DNA of 44,215 nt from JBBRHF01 sp038223055 (GTDB lineage: Bacteria > Actinomycetota > Actinomycetes > JACCUZ01). Below the pieces are notes generated by a model. The model did not search any database. It was given only the letters and a program-made list of their open reading frames with translations, and was not told the origin of the DNA. The position numbers were made by a program, and so were the translations under genes. The DNA lies in NCBI GenBank assembly GCA_038223055.1, contig JBBRHF010000010.1, positions 1-44,215 of the forward strand, given 5' to 3'. Shown in pieces: positions 7,499 through 14,940 of this stretch. Each line of letters opens with the position of its first letter. Positions within the stretch are counted from its first letter, which is position 1.

Positions 7499-8013
7499 AC
7501 ATGCCCGAAGAAACCTATGTGACCATCCTCGACAGCCCGGTCGGGCAGCTGATCCTCACCAGCGACGGCACGTCGCTCACCAGGCTGCTGTTCCATGGCG
7601 ATCCCGATCCCGCCTGGTCGAGGGAAGCCTGCCCGGTGCTCGACGAGGCCGTATCCCAGCTGCGGGCCTACTTCGCCGGCGAGCGCACGACGTTCGACCT
7701 GCCGCTCGCCCCGACCGGGACCCCGTTCCAGCTGCTCGTCTGGGCCTCCCTGCGGGAGATCCCCTACGCCCAGACGATCAGCTACGGCGAGCTGGCCCGC
7801 CGCGTCGGCCAACCCACCGCAGCCCGAGCCGTGGGGCTGGCCAACGGCCGCAACCCGATCTCGGTCGTCGTGCCGTGCCACCGCGTCATCGGCGCCGACG
7901 GCTCCCTGACTGGCTACGGCGGCGGGCTCGACCGCAAGCGCACGCTGCTGGACCTGGAGCGGCGCTCCGCGGCGCCCGACGGTACGGTCCAGGGGCAGCT
8001 GAGCCTGCTGTGA
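7495..8013 (+). CDS. ogt: Methylated-DNA--protein-cysteine S-methyltransferase
   Basis: 172 residues from GTG 7495, or 170 from ATG 7501. A suicide enzyme that reverses O6-alkylguanine and O4-alkylthymine. The active-site PCHRVIG with acceptor C128, the helix-turn-helix arginine finger region ISYGELARRVGQPTAARAVGLA and the NGRNP hinge are all present. It is coupled to the Ada-AlkA gene by a GTGA overlap, so base excision and direct reversal are co-expressed. Confidence 0.95.
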   Translation: MNMPEETYVTILDSPVGQLILTSDGTSLTRLLFHGDPDPAWSREACPVLDEAVSQLRAYFAGERTTFDLPLAPTGTPFQLLVWASLREIPYAQTISYGELARRVGQPTAARAVGLANGRNPISVVVPCHRVIGADGSLTGYGGGLDRKRTLLDLERRSAAPDGTVQGQLSLL

Positions 8014-8341
8014 GGCACTGCCGGCTCAACCGCAAGCGCTAGGCGCGCCGCCCTGAACCACCATCACGCGCCGACGTCGACGTGCCCGCCGGAGTGCGCC
8101 GCGACATAGGCAAGGGCCTTGTCCATGATCGTCCGGAGAAGGGGTTGCAGCCCGTCTTCGCGGCGTCGTGCCGGAGTGCGCCGTCTCTCAAGGCCGCGCT
8201 GATGTCCTGCCCGGGGGAGAGATCGCCGGACCGGCGGTCCATCGCCAACTGGGTGGCAAAGAGGCTCGTAGGGCCGCCGCCGTTGCGTGTCCACGTCACA
8301 CGCGCCCGCATGGCGTCGACGCAACGGGCTAGCGTGACAGC
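8014..8341. other. 328-bp intergenic region; possible broken small ORF on minus strand
   Basis: No confident gene. On the minus strand a reading from MRARVTWTRNGGG (start near 8311) to NPF has plausible codon use. It continues in the next frame as LLRTIMDKALAYVAAHSGG with a TGA at 8064, suggesting a small gene with one frameshift. No family recognised. Confidence 0.3.
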
Positions 8342-10213
8342 GTGACCGCCCCTGCGACACCTCCTGCGAAACCCGCGTCGCCACCCCCCGAGAGCCCGCT
8401 GCTGCTGCGAGTGCGCGAGTCGGTGATCGGCGACGACCAGGTGATGCACGGGCCCTACGGCCCGCGCCGGGTCACCTACGCCGACTACACCGCGAGCGGG
8501 CGCTCGCTGAGCTTCGTCGAGGACTTCATCCGCGCCGAGGTGCTGCCGCGCTACGCCAACACCCACACGGAGTCCAGCGGCACCGGACTGCAGACGACGC
8601 GGCTGCGCGAGGACGCCCGGCAGATCATCCGGGACGCGATCGGCGGGGACGAGGACACCGTCGTGATCTTCTGTGGCTCCGGAGCGACCGCCGCGATCGA
8701 CAAGGTCATCGGCGTGCTCAACCTGCGCATACCCGCCGACCTCGACGCTCGCTACCACCTGTCCGCGCAGATCCCGCCCGACGAACGGCCGGTGGTGTTT
8801 ATCGGCCCGTTCGAGCACCACTCCAACGAGCTGCCGTGGCGCGAGTCGATCTGCGAGGTCGTGACGATCCCCGCCGACCGCGACGGGCACATCGACACCG
8901 CCGTGCTCGCCGAGAGGCTCGAGCAGTACGCCGACCGGCCGCTGCGGATCGGGTCGTTCTCGGCCGCCTCCAACGTGACCGGCATCGTGTCGGATACCCA
9001 CGTCATCGCCGACCTGCTGCACAGCCACGGCGCCCTCTCGTTCTGGGACTGCGCCGCCGCCGCCCCCTATGTCGACATCGAGATGAACCGCGCCTGCACC
9101 GAACACCCGCGCTGCCACAAGGACGCGGTGTTCATCTCGCCGCACAAGTTTATCGGTGGCCCCGGCACCCCGGGCGTCCTCGCGATCCGCCGGGAGCTGC
9201 TCACCAACACGGTTCCGGTCGTACCCGGCGGCGGCACCGTCACCTACGTCAACCCGCTCGAGCACCGCTACGTCGAGGACAGTGCGCACCGCGAGGAAGG
9301 CGGCACACCAGCCATCGTCGAGTCGATCCGGGCCGGGCTGGTGTTCCAGCTCAAGGCGGCCGTGGGGGTCGAGGCGATCAGGGCCCGCGAGGAGGTGCTG
9401 CTGCGCCGCGCCGTCGAGGCCTGGCGGGCGACCGAGAACATCGAGATCCTCGGCAACCTCGATGCGGATCGCCTCTCGATCGTCTCCTTCGTCGTACGCC
9501 GAGAACTGCCCGGTGGCGGGCGGGGCACCTACCTGCACCACAACCTGGTCGTCGCGCTGCTCAACGATCTGTTCGGCATCCAGTCGCGCGGCGGGTGCTC
9601 CTGTGCCGGGCCCTACGGCCACCGCCTCCTCGGCATCGACATCGAGCGCTCGCACGAGTTCGAGCGGGAGATCTCGCACGGCTGCGAGGGCATCAAGCCG
9701 GGCTGGGTGCGGGTCAACTTCAACTACTTCGTCTCCGACGCCGTCGCCGACTACGTCATCGAGGCCGTCCGGCTGGTCGCCGAGCACGGCTGGTCGCTCA
9801 TCACCGACTACCAGTTCGAACCCGAGACGGGCCTGTGGCGGCACCGTGCCGGCCCGGTCGAGCCGCCGTTGCGGCTCGACCAGGTGAGCTACGACCCCGA
9901 CACGGGAGACATGACCTACCCACACCACGACGAGCCGGTGCCCGAGTCGGCGCTGCCCGGCTATCTGGTGGAGGCCCGGCGCGTCGTGGCGACGGCCGAG
10001 AAGCGCACCGAGGCATCGACATCGACAGACTCAACCGCATCGACAGCGTCGGCAGTCGGCGCGACGGGGCTCTCAGCCGACTTCGAGCACCTGCGCTGGT
10101 TCGAACTGCCGGCTGCCTGCCTCGAACCCACCCGCCCCCCCGGCACGTCTCGCCACGATCATGCAACTGTGGTCAGTCGTGAAGTCCGTCCACCCACCAA
10201 GGAGTCTCCGTGA
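8342..10213 (+). CDS. Class V aminotransferase / cysteine-desulfurase-like PLP enzyme
   Basis: 623 residues. Fold-type I PLP enzyme of the SufS/NifS superfamily: TYADYTASGRS near the N-terminus, FCGSGATAAIDK as phosphate loop, HHSNELPW, and the PLP lysine K269 in ISPHKFIGGPGTPG. SRGGCSCAGPYGHRLL carries C419 and C421 at the position of the cysteine-desulfurase active-site loop. The substrate is unknown; desulfuration or another cysteine-type reaction is an inference. The tail after about residue 550 is Ser/Thr/Ala-rich low complexity. GTG 8342 start. Its TGA overlaps the GTG of a 26-codon membrane-peptide gene. Confidence 0.85.
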   Translation: MTAPATPPAKPASPPPESPLLLRVRESVIGDDQVMHGPYGPRRVTYADYTASGRSLSFVEDFIRAEVLPRYANTHTESSGTGLQTTRLREDARQIIRDAIGGDEDTVVIFCGSGATAAIDKVIGVLNLRIPADLDARYHLSAQIPPDERPVVFIGPFEHHSNELPWRESICEVVTIPADRDGHIDTAVLAERLEQYADRPLRIGSFSAASNVTGIVSDTHVIADLLHSHGALSFWDCAAAAPYVDIEMNRACTEHPRCHKDAVFISPHKFIGGPGTPGVLAIRRELLTNTVPVVPGGGTVTYVNPLEHRYVEDSAHREEGGTPAIVESIRAGLVFQLKAAVGVEAIRAREEVLLRRAVEAWRATENIEILGNLDADRLSIVSFVVRRELPGGGRGTYLHHNLVVALLNDLFGIQSRGGCSCAGPYGHRLLGIDIERSHEFEREISHGCEGIKPGWVRVNFNYFVSDAVADYVIEAVRLVAEHGWSLITDYQFEPETGLWRHRAGPVEPPLRLDQVSYDPDTGDMTYPHHDEPVPESALPGYLVEARRVVATAEKRTEASTSTDSTASTASAVGATGLSADFEHLRWFELPAACLEPTRPPGTSRHDHATVVSREVRPPTKESP

Positions 10214-10290
10214 TCAAGTTGCTGCTGCTGATCGTGCTGATCGTGCTAGTGGTCGTCTTCGTGGTGCCTGCCCTGCGCAAGCGCAAGTGA
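10210..10290 (+). CDS. 26-residue single-span membrane microprotein
   Basis: GTG 10210 overlaps the TGA of the upstream aminotransferase gene (GTGA) and is preceded by AAGGAG at 10199-10204. The peptide begins VIKLLLLIVLIVLVVVFV, ends VPALRKRK, and stops at TGA 10290. A roughly 18-residue hydrophobic helix followed by a basic tail predicts a single membrane span with the C-terminus cytoplasmic. No family recognised. The ribosome-binding site, coupling and clean topology argue for a real gene; function is unknown, perhaps a membrane tether or regulator of its neighbour. Confidence 0.7.
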   Translation: MIKLLLLIVLIVLVVVFVVPALRKRK

Positions 10291-10525
10291 CTCGCTGCAC
10301 AACACACCCTGCCGCTGCCGTGGACGGTATTCGGCGGCTGGCTGAGCGGGCCGGTTACCGACACGCTCAGCCCGCCACTCCGGACCCTCCGGCCCCGTCG
10401 TGTGACAGATGAGACTGACTTGACCCGTGTGTCGTCTAGAAATGATCCGCGTGCTGCGCCGGGTCGGGCGGGACGGGGGTTGGCGCAGCAGCCGGCAGCA
10501 GAGCCGGAACCCGCGATGGAGCGCA

Positions 10526-10765
10526 TCAGTCCAGTGGGGGGTGGGGCACGTCGAGGATGCCGTCCAGGTCGGGGTAAACGGCTTCGCCCCGGCGGACAAG
10601 CTCGACGGGTCCAGATTCCTCGACGCGGTAACGCTGGTCCCGCTGTAGACGGGCGATGCCATGGCGGACGGCGTCGGATCGGTTGGCGGCCCGTCCCTCG
10701 GCGACTTCAGCGTCGAGGGCGGCCAGCTCCTGGTCGTCGAGTCGGATTGCGATCTGGGTAGTCAT
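10526..10765 (-). CDS. Ribbon-helix-helix (CopG/Arc-type) antitoxin, no toxin visible
   Basis: 79 residues from ATG 10765. TTQIAIRLDDQELAALDAEV is an RHH DNA-contact strand, followed by GRAANRSDAVRHGIARL. The C-terminal half (VEESGPVELVRRGEAVYPDLDGI) would be the toxin-wrapping segment of a type II antitoxin. No MazF-, VapC- or RelE-like ORF follows in the next 235 bp on the minus strand, so it appears to be an orphan. An AACCAA/TTGGTT inverted repeat 25 bp upstream of the start may be its operator. Confidence 0.75.
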   Translation of the reverse strand: MTTQIAIRLDDQELAALDAEVAEGRAANRSDAVRHGIARLQRDQRYRVEESGPVELVRRGEAVYPDLDGILDVPHPPLD

Positions 10766-11069
10766 AGTGCCAAGGTTGCTCCGCGCGTCAACCAACTGGT
10801 ATGCGACTTGGTTTCGAGGCACGGCCTTCCAAAAAAGCTTGCGCGCTCCAGGGACGGACCCTCATCTCGGCACTTCGATCGGTTCCGCCTGCGGACGCTC
10901 ACCTCCCGGGACCGCCGCGACCCACGAGCACGCTGTCCTGACTTGTGGCGTAGGCATCGAAGACCAGCGGGATGGCAGTGGCCGATCGAGCGCTGACACG
11001 GGGTCAAGCCGCCGTACCTGTGTGACGATACGAGGGAAACCCGACCACGTCGCCCAGGGGGACCCCGAC
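10766..11069. other. 304-bp divergent promoter region
   Basis: Separates the minus-strand RHH gene from dacB on the plus strand. Apart from the inverted repeat at 10790-10813 I see no gene or RNA. A GGGGGA at about 11057-11062 is the likely dacB ribosome-binding site. Confidence 0.6.
10790..10813. promoter_or_regulatory. Candidate autoregulatory operator of the RHH antitoxin
   Basis: AACCAA (10790-10795) and TTGGTT (10808-10813) are inverted around 12 nt and sit just upstream of the antitoxin ATG. RHH antitoxins usually repress their own promoter through such palindromes; the role here is inferred. Confidence 0.4.
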
Positions 11070-12341
11070 ATGCACCTGCGCACCCGCTCGAGCCGATGGG
11101 CGACGGTCGTGTCGCTCACCACCGTGCTCGTCACGACCGGCGCGGCCCTGGCCGGCACCGCCGCACCGGCGAGCGCCGACCCCTTGGCGCCGCTCTCGCT
11201 GACCGACCAGCGGGTGCACGACTCGCTCGTCATGCGTTCGCGCGACCCCAAGCTTGGCGCCGACACGACCGGGTTGGTGACTGACCTGGCGACCGGCCGG
11301 ATCCTGTGGTCCCAGCACCGGCTGACCCGCCAGCTGCCGGCCTCCACCACCAAGCTGGTCACCGCGGTCAACGCCCTGGAGACCTTCGGTGCCGACCACC
11401 GGTTCACCACGACGGTCCTCGACGGCGCCACCCCCGACCACGTTGTGCTCGTGGGTGGTGGGGACCCATCGCTGACCTCGACCGACCTCAACACTCTTGC
11501 CGTGGCGACAGCGAGCGCCCTCACCGTCGGCGCGCGCCCGGTCGTCAACCTGCTCGTGGACGACTCGTTGTTTCCGGCCCCCTCGCTGGCGGTCGGCTGG
11601 GCGCGCAACTACGTGCCCCGCGACATCCGCCCTGTGCGCGCGCTGGTCGTCAACCAGCACAAGCAGATGGACACCTCACTGGACGCCGGCAAGATGTTCG
11701 CCGCACAGCTGCGGGCGCTGGGCATCACCGTGGTCACGGTTCGGCGTGGGCGCGACGCCGTGGCCGGGCCGGCGCTGGCGACGGTGGCGGGCCAGCCGCT
11801 TTCGCTGATCGTGTCGGACATGCTGCACCGCAGCGACAACGACCATGCCGAGGCGCTGCACCGGCTGGTGGCGCTGACGCAGGGCTTCCCTGCCACCTGG
11901 CGTGGCTCGGCTGCGGCCCAGCGCGTCGTGCTGCGCCGGCTCGGCGTCGAGCTGGGCACCTCCAGGCTGTACGACGGCAGCGGGCTCTCCCGCGCCGGCC
12001 GCCTCACCGCACGGCAACTGGTCTCGGTGCTGACCCTGGCCTACAGCGCGACCCACCCCGCCCTCGTCTCGCTGCAGCACGACGACCTGCCGATCGCGGG
12101 CCAGACGGGCACGCTCGCGGCCAACTTCAAGCGCTTCAACACGGTCCCGACCAGTTGCGCCGCCGGCCTGGTCGAGGCCAAGACCGGCTCGCTCCAGGGC
12201 GTGGTCAGCCTCGCGGGCTACGCGCAGGGCGCCGATGGTCAGCTCAAGGTGTTCGCGTTCCTCGTCAACGGCAAGCCTGCGACTCTGACCACCCGCCGCG
12301 CAGTCGACCGCCTCGCCTCCACCGTCACCGGCTGCTGGTAG
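11070..12341 (+). CDS. dacB: D-alanyl-D-alanine carboxypeptidase/endopeptidase, PBP4 (DacB) family
   Basis: 423 residues from ATG 11070, preceded by a GGGGGA ribosome-binding site. A Sec signal peptide (VVSLTTVLVTTGAALAGTAAP, cleavage near ASA-DP, about residue 37) is followed by the penicillin-binding triad: S92-TTK95 (PASTTKLV), SDN in HRSDNDHAEALH, and KTG at K371 (EAKTGSLQGV). It trims or cleaves peptidoglycan cross-links outside the membrane. The length fits actinobacterial class C PBPs. It stands alone as a unit ahead of the second palindromic element. Confidence 0.93.
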   Translation: MHLRTRSSRWATVVSLTTVLVTTGAALAGTAAPASADPLAPLSLTDQRVHDSLVMRSRDPKLGADTTGLVTDLATGRILWSQHRLTRQLPASTTKLVTAVNALETFGADHRFTTTVLDGATPDHVVLVGGGDPSLTSTDLNTLAVATASALTVGARPVVNLLVDDSLFPAPSLAVGWARNYVPRDIRPVRALVVNQHKQMDTSLDAGKMFAAQLRALGITVVTVRRGRDAVAGPALATVAGQPLSLIVSDMLHRSDNDHAEALHRLVALTQGFPATWRGSAAAQRVVLRRLGVELGTSRLYDGSGLSRAGRLTARQLVSVLTLAYSATHPALVSLQHDDLPIAGQTGTLAANFKRFNTVPTSCAAGLVEAKTGSLQGVVSLAGYAQGADGQLKVFAFLVNGKPATLTTRRAVDRLASTVTGCW

Positions 12342-12355
12342 CAACGGGCTCCGCC

Positions 12356-12408
12356 CATGATCGCGAAACACATGGGTGCCCCTATCGCCCGAAAGTTTCA
12401 CGATCTTA
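12356..12408. repeat. Dispersed palindromic element, copy 2
   Basis: CATGATCGCGAAACACATGG ... GAAAGTTTCACGATCTTAG, related to the element at 1086-1138 (45 of 54 aligned positions). The outer arms GATCGCGAAAC / GTTTCACGATC pair with one mismatch, and the central TGGGTGCCCC is unchanged. It lies 15 bp after the dacB stop and ahead of vapB, so here it is between co-directional genes. Confidence 0.85.
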
Positions 12409-12481
12409 GCGGCGGACCCTATGGCGTGAGCGGCTGGACGCGACCGTGGGGCAGATTCTTCCTCGCGAGGTACCTTCTGCC

Positions 12482-12736
12482 ATGCCACTCAGCATCAAGG
12501 ATCCCGAGACCGACCGTCTCGCTCGGGAGCTGTCCAAGGAGACGGGCGAAAGCCTCACGACCGCCGTGGCCATTGCTCTGCGCGAGCGCCTCGAGCGGGT
12601 TCGAGGGCGTGCCAGCGGGCAAGGTCTGGCCGACGAGCTCAACGTCATCGCCCTCCGTTGCGCAGGGCTCCCGCTGCTCGACGACCGGCCGGAGGAGGAA
12701 ATCCTCGGCTACGACGAGCGCGGGCTGCCGGCCTGA
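12482..12736 (+). CDS. vapB: VapB-type antitoxin
   Basis: 84 residues. MPLSIKDPETDRLARELSKE and TGESLTTAVAIALRERLERV form the PSK/VapB RHH-like domain. The C-terminal GLPLLDDRPEEEILGYDERGLP is the typical VapC-neutralising tail. ATG 12482. TGA overlaps the vapC ATG (ATGA). It would neutralise the adjacent PIN toxin, but that gene is frameshifted, so the antitoxin is probably a survivor of an inactivated module. Confidence 0.9.
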   Translation: MPLSIKDPETDRLARELSKETGESLTTAVAIALRERLERVRGRASGQGLADELNVIALRCAGLPLLDDRPEEEILGYDERGLPA

Positions 12737-13123
12737 TGGTCCTCGACACGTCGGCGCTTGTCGCGGTGCTGTTCGACGAGCCCGAGCGGGAGGACTTCAT
12801 CCGCAGGATCGCGGCCGCACCACGACGGCTCATCTCGGTCGGCACCCTGATCGAGACCTCGATCGTCGTGGAATCCAGGCGCGGGGAGGTCGCACGGTCG
12901 CGAGCTCGACCTGTTCCTCCATCGTGCCGATGTGCAGACCGTGACCGTCAACGAGGAACAGGCGCTGATGGCGCGGGCGGCGTGGCGGCGCTACGGCAAG
13001 GGCCGCCACTCCGCCGGGTTGAACTTCGGCGACCTGTTCGCCTATGCCCTCGCCCGCACCGCCGGCGAGGAACTCCTGTTCAGAGGCGACGATTTCACCA
13101 AGACCGACCTCACCGCGGCGTGA
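12736..13123 (+). pseudogene. vapC: VapC PIN-domain ribonuclease toxin, frameshifted
   Basis: The first half reads MVLDTSALVAVLFDEPERED ... IETSIVVESRRGEV from ATG 12736. From about 12896 the homologous reading continues in the next frame as GRELDLFLHRADVQTVTVN ... LNFGDLFAYALA ... FRGDDFTKTDL to TGA 13123. One surplus base in GTCGCACGGT (12889-12898) explains the shift. All four PIN acidic residues (LDTS, IETS, NFGD, FRGDD) are intact on either side, so the lesion is recent, or it is a sequencing error or an unusual programmed frameshift. Confidence 0.88.
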
Positions 13124-13158
13124 GGCGAGACGGGCCGGCGCAACATCGAGCTGGGTGG

Positions 13159-14940
13159 TCAGCGACGGTTCAGCGCCCAGTTCCTGATCTTGTCGATGCG
13201 GGCCTGCAACTGCTCGGCGCTGGCCGCGGCCGAGGCAGGCCCGCCGCAGACCGCCCGGAGCTCGGCGTGCACGGCGCCGTGCGGCAGGCCGGTCCGGTGG
13301 TGCCACGCACCGACCAGCCCGTTGAGCTCCTTGCGCAGCGCCGCCAGCGCCTTGTGCAGCGGCACCGCGCCGCCGGCGTGACCCGCGCCGCCGTCGACCG
13401 AGCGCCGGGACCGACCGGTGCGCCCGGCCAGGTGCTCGCTCTGACGGGCGCGCAACAACGTCGCGACCTGGTCGGGCTCGAGCAGCCCGGGCAGCCCCAG
13501 GAAGTCGGCCTCCTCGGCCGACCCGACCGCGGCCTGCGCCCCGAACTCGCCCCCGTCGAACAGCACCCGGTCGAACGTCGCCTCGGCCTCCAGCGCCTCG
13601 AACTCAAGCTGGTCACCAGCATCGGCACTGTCCGCCGGCAGGTTAGCCGCGGCCACCAGCGCGTCCTCGGGGGCGAACGGGTCGACCTCGGCCGGCGTCG
13701 CGCGGTCCAGCGCGTGGTCGCGCTCGACCTCCATCTCGGCGGCGTGCTGGAGCAGCAGCGGAACCGACGGCAAGAACACCGAGGCCGTCTCCCCCCGACG
13801 CCGGGCCCGCACGAACCGGCCGACCGCCTGGGCGAAGAACAGCGGCGTCGAGGTCGAGGTCGCGTAGACCCCGACCGCCAACCGGGGAATGTCGACGCCC
13901 TCGGTCACCATCCGCACCGCCACCATCCAGCGGTCCCGGCCGACCGCGAACCCCTCGATCCGCTCGCTCGACCCAGGCTCATCGGACAGCACCAGGGTCG
14001 GCGCCTCCCCGCTGACCCGGCGCAGCGTGGCGGCGTAGGCCCGGGCCGAGAGATGGTCGGTCGCAATGACCAGGCCACCGGCGTCGGGCACCGATCGGCG
14101 TACCTCGGTGAGCCGCTGGTCGGCCGCGGCGAGGACCTGGGGGATCCAGTTGCCCTGCGGGTCCAGCGCGGTGCGCCAGGCCTGCGCGGTGAGATCCTTC
14201 GTCAGCGGCTCCCCCAGCGTGGCACTGACCTCGTCGCCCGCGCGGGTTCGCCAGCGCATCTGGCCGGTGTAGCTCAAGAAGATGACCGGCCGTACGACGC
14301 CGTCGGCGAGACCCCTGCCGTAGCCGTAGGAATAGTCCGCCGCAGACCGGCGTACGCCGTCCGTCCCTCGCTCGTAGGTCACGAACGGGATCGCGCTGGT
14401 GTCCGAGCGGAAGGGGGTGCCCGTCAGGCCGAGGCGGCGGGTCGCTGGCTCGAAGGCCTCGCGGATCGCCTCGCCCCAGGACAGGTTGTCCCCGCCGTGG
14501 TGGATCTCGTCGAGGATCACCAGGGTGCGGCGGTGCTCGGTGCGCCGGCGGTGCAGCATCGGGTGGGCGGCGACCTGGGCGTAGGTCAGAGCCACACCGG
14601 TGTAGTCCCCGGCGGTGGCGCCGTCGGCGTTGCGAAACGTGGGGTCCAGGGCGATGCCCACCTTGCTCGCGGCGTCGGCCCACTGGTGCTTGAGGTGCTC
14701 GGTGGGGGCCACGACAGCCACCTTCGCGACGACGTCGCCGGCGAGCAGTTCGCTGGCCACGCGCAGGGCGAACGTCGTCTTGCCCGCCCCCGGCGTCGCG
14801 ACCGCGAGGAAGTCGCGACCGGGTGCGCCGAGGTAGGCGTCCAACGCCTCCTGCTGCCAGGCACGAAGGGCGCTGGCGGTGCCCCAGGGTGCTCGGAGGG
14901 GATATGCGGGCGGCAGGTGGGAGGCGGCGGAGGTACTCAT
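13159..14940 (-). CDS. DEAD/DEAH-box superfamily 2 helicase
   Basis: 593 residues from ATG 14940. Walker A ATPGAGKTT (48-56), Walker B DEIHH (144-148), motif III LTGTPFRSD and motif VI QAVGRFVRARR are intact, the last within an XPB/restriction-type helicase C-terminal domain. The roughly 180 C-terminal residues are not recognised. It unwinds nucleic acid using ATP; the specific role is unknown and no nuclease or methylase neighbour suggests restriction. It overlaps the MFS gene stop by ATGA, so the two are co-translated. Confidence 0.88.
   Translation of the reverse strand: MSTSAASHLPPAYPLRAPWGTASALRAWQQEALDAYLGAPGRDFLAVATPGAGKTTFALRVASELLAGDVVAKVAVVAPTEHLKHQWADAASKVGIALDPTFRNADGATAGDYTGVALTYAQVAAHPMLHRRRTEHRRTLVILDEIHHGGDNLSWGEAIREAFEPATRRLGLTGTPFRSDTSAIPFVTYERGTDGVRRSAADYSYGYGRGLADGVVRPVIFLSYTGQMRWRTRAGDEVSATLGEPLTKDLTAQAWRTALDPQGNWIPQVLAAADQRLTEVRRSVPDAGGLVIATDHLSARAYAATLRRVSGEAPTLVLSDEPGSSERIEGFAVGRDRWMVAVRMVTEGVDIPRLAVGVYATSTSTPLFFAQAVGRFVRARRRGETASVFLPSVPLLLQHAAEMEVERDHALDRATPAEVDPFAPEDALVAAANLPADSADAGDQLEFEALEAEATFDRVLFDGGEFGAQAAVGSAEEADFLGLPGLLEPDQVATLLRARQSEHLAGRTGRSRRSVDGGAGHAGGAVPLHKALAALRKELNGLVGAWHHRTGLPHGAVHAELRAVCGGPASAAASAEQLQARIDKIRNWALNRR

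Noticed and set aside
8039..9928. Very long open frame antisense to the class V aminotransferase gene
   Set aside because: Typical high-GC shadow frame: composition is Arg/Asp/Gly/Val-rich with no family motif, while the plus strand has full PLP-enzyme signatures.
10153..10185. CACGATCATG at the end of the aminotransferase gene as a third copy of the palindromic element
   Set aside because: Only about 10 bases match; there is no loop core TGGGTGCCCC or second arm.
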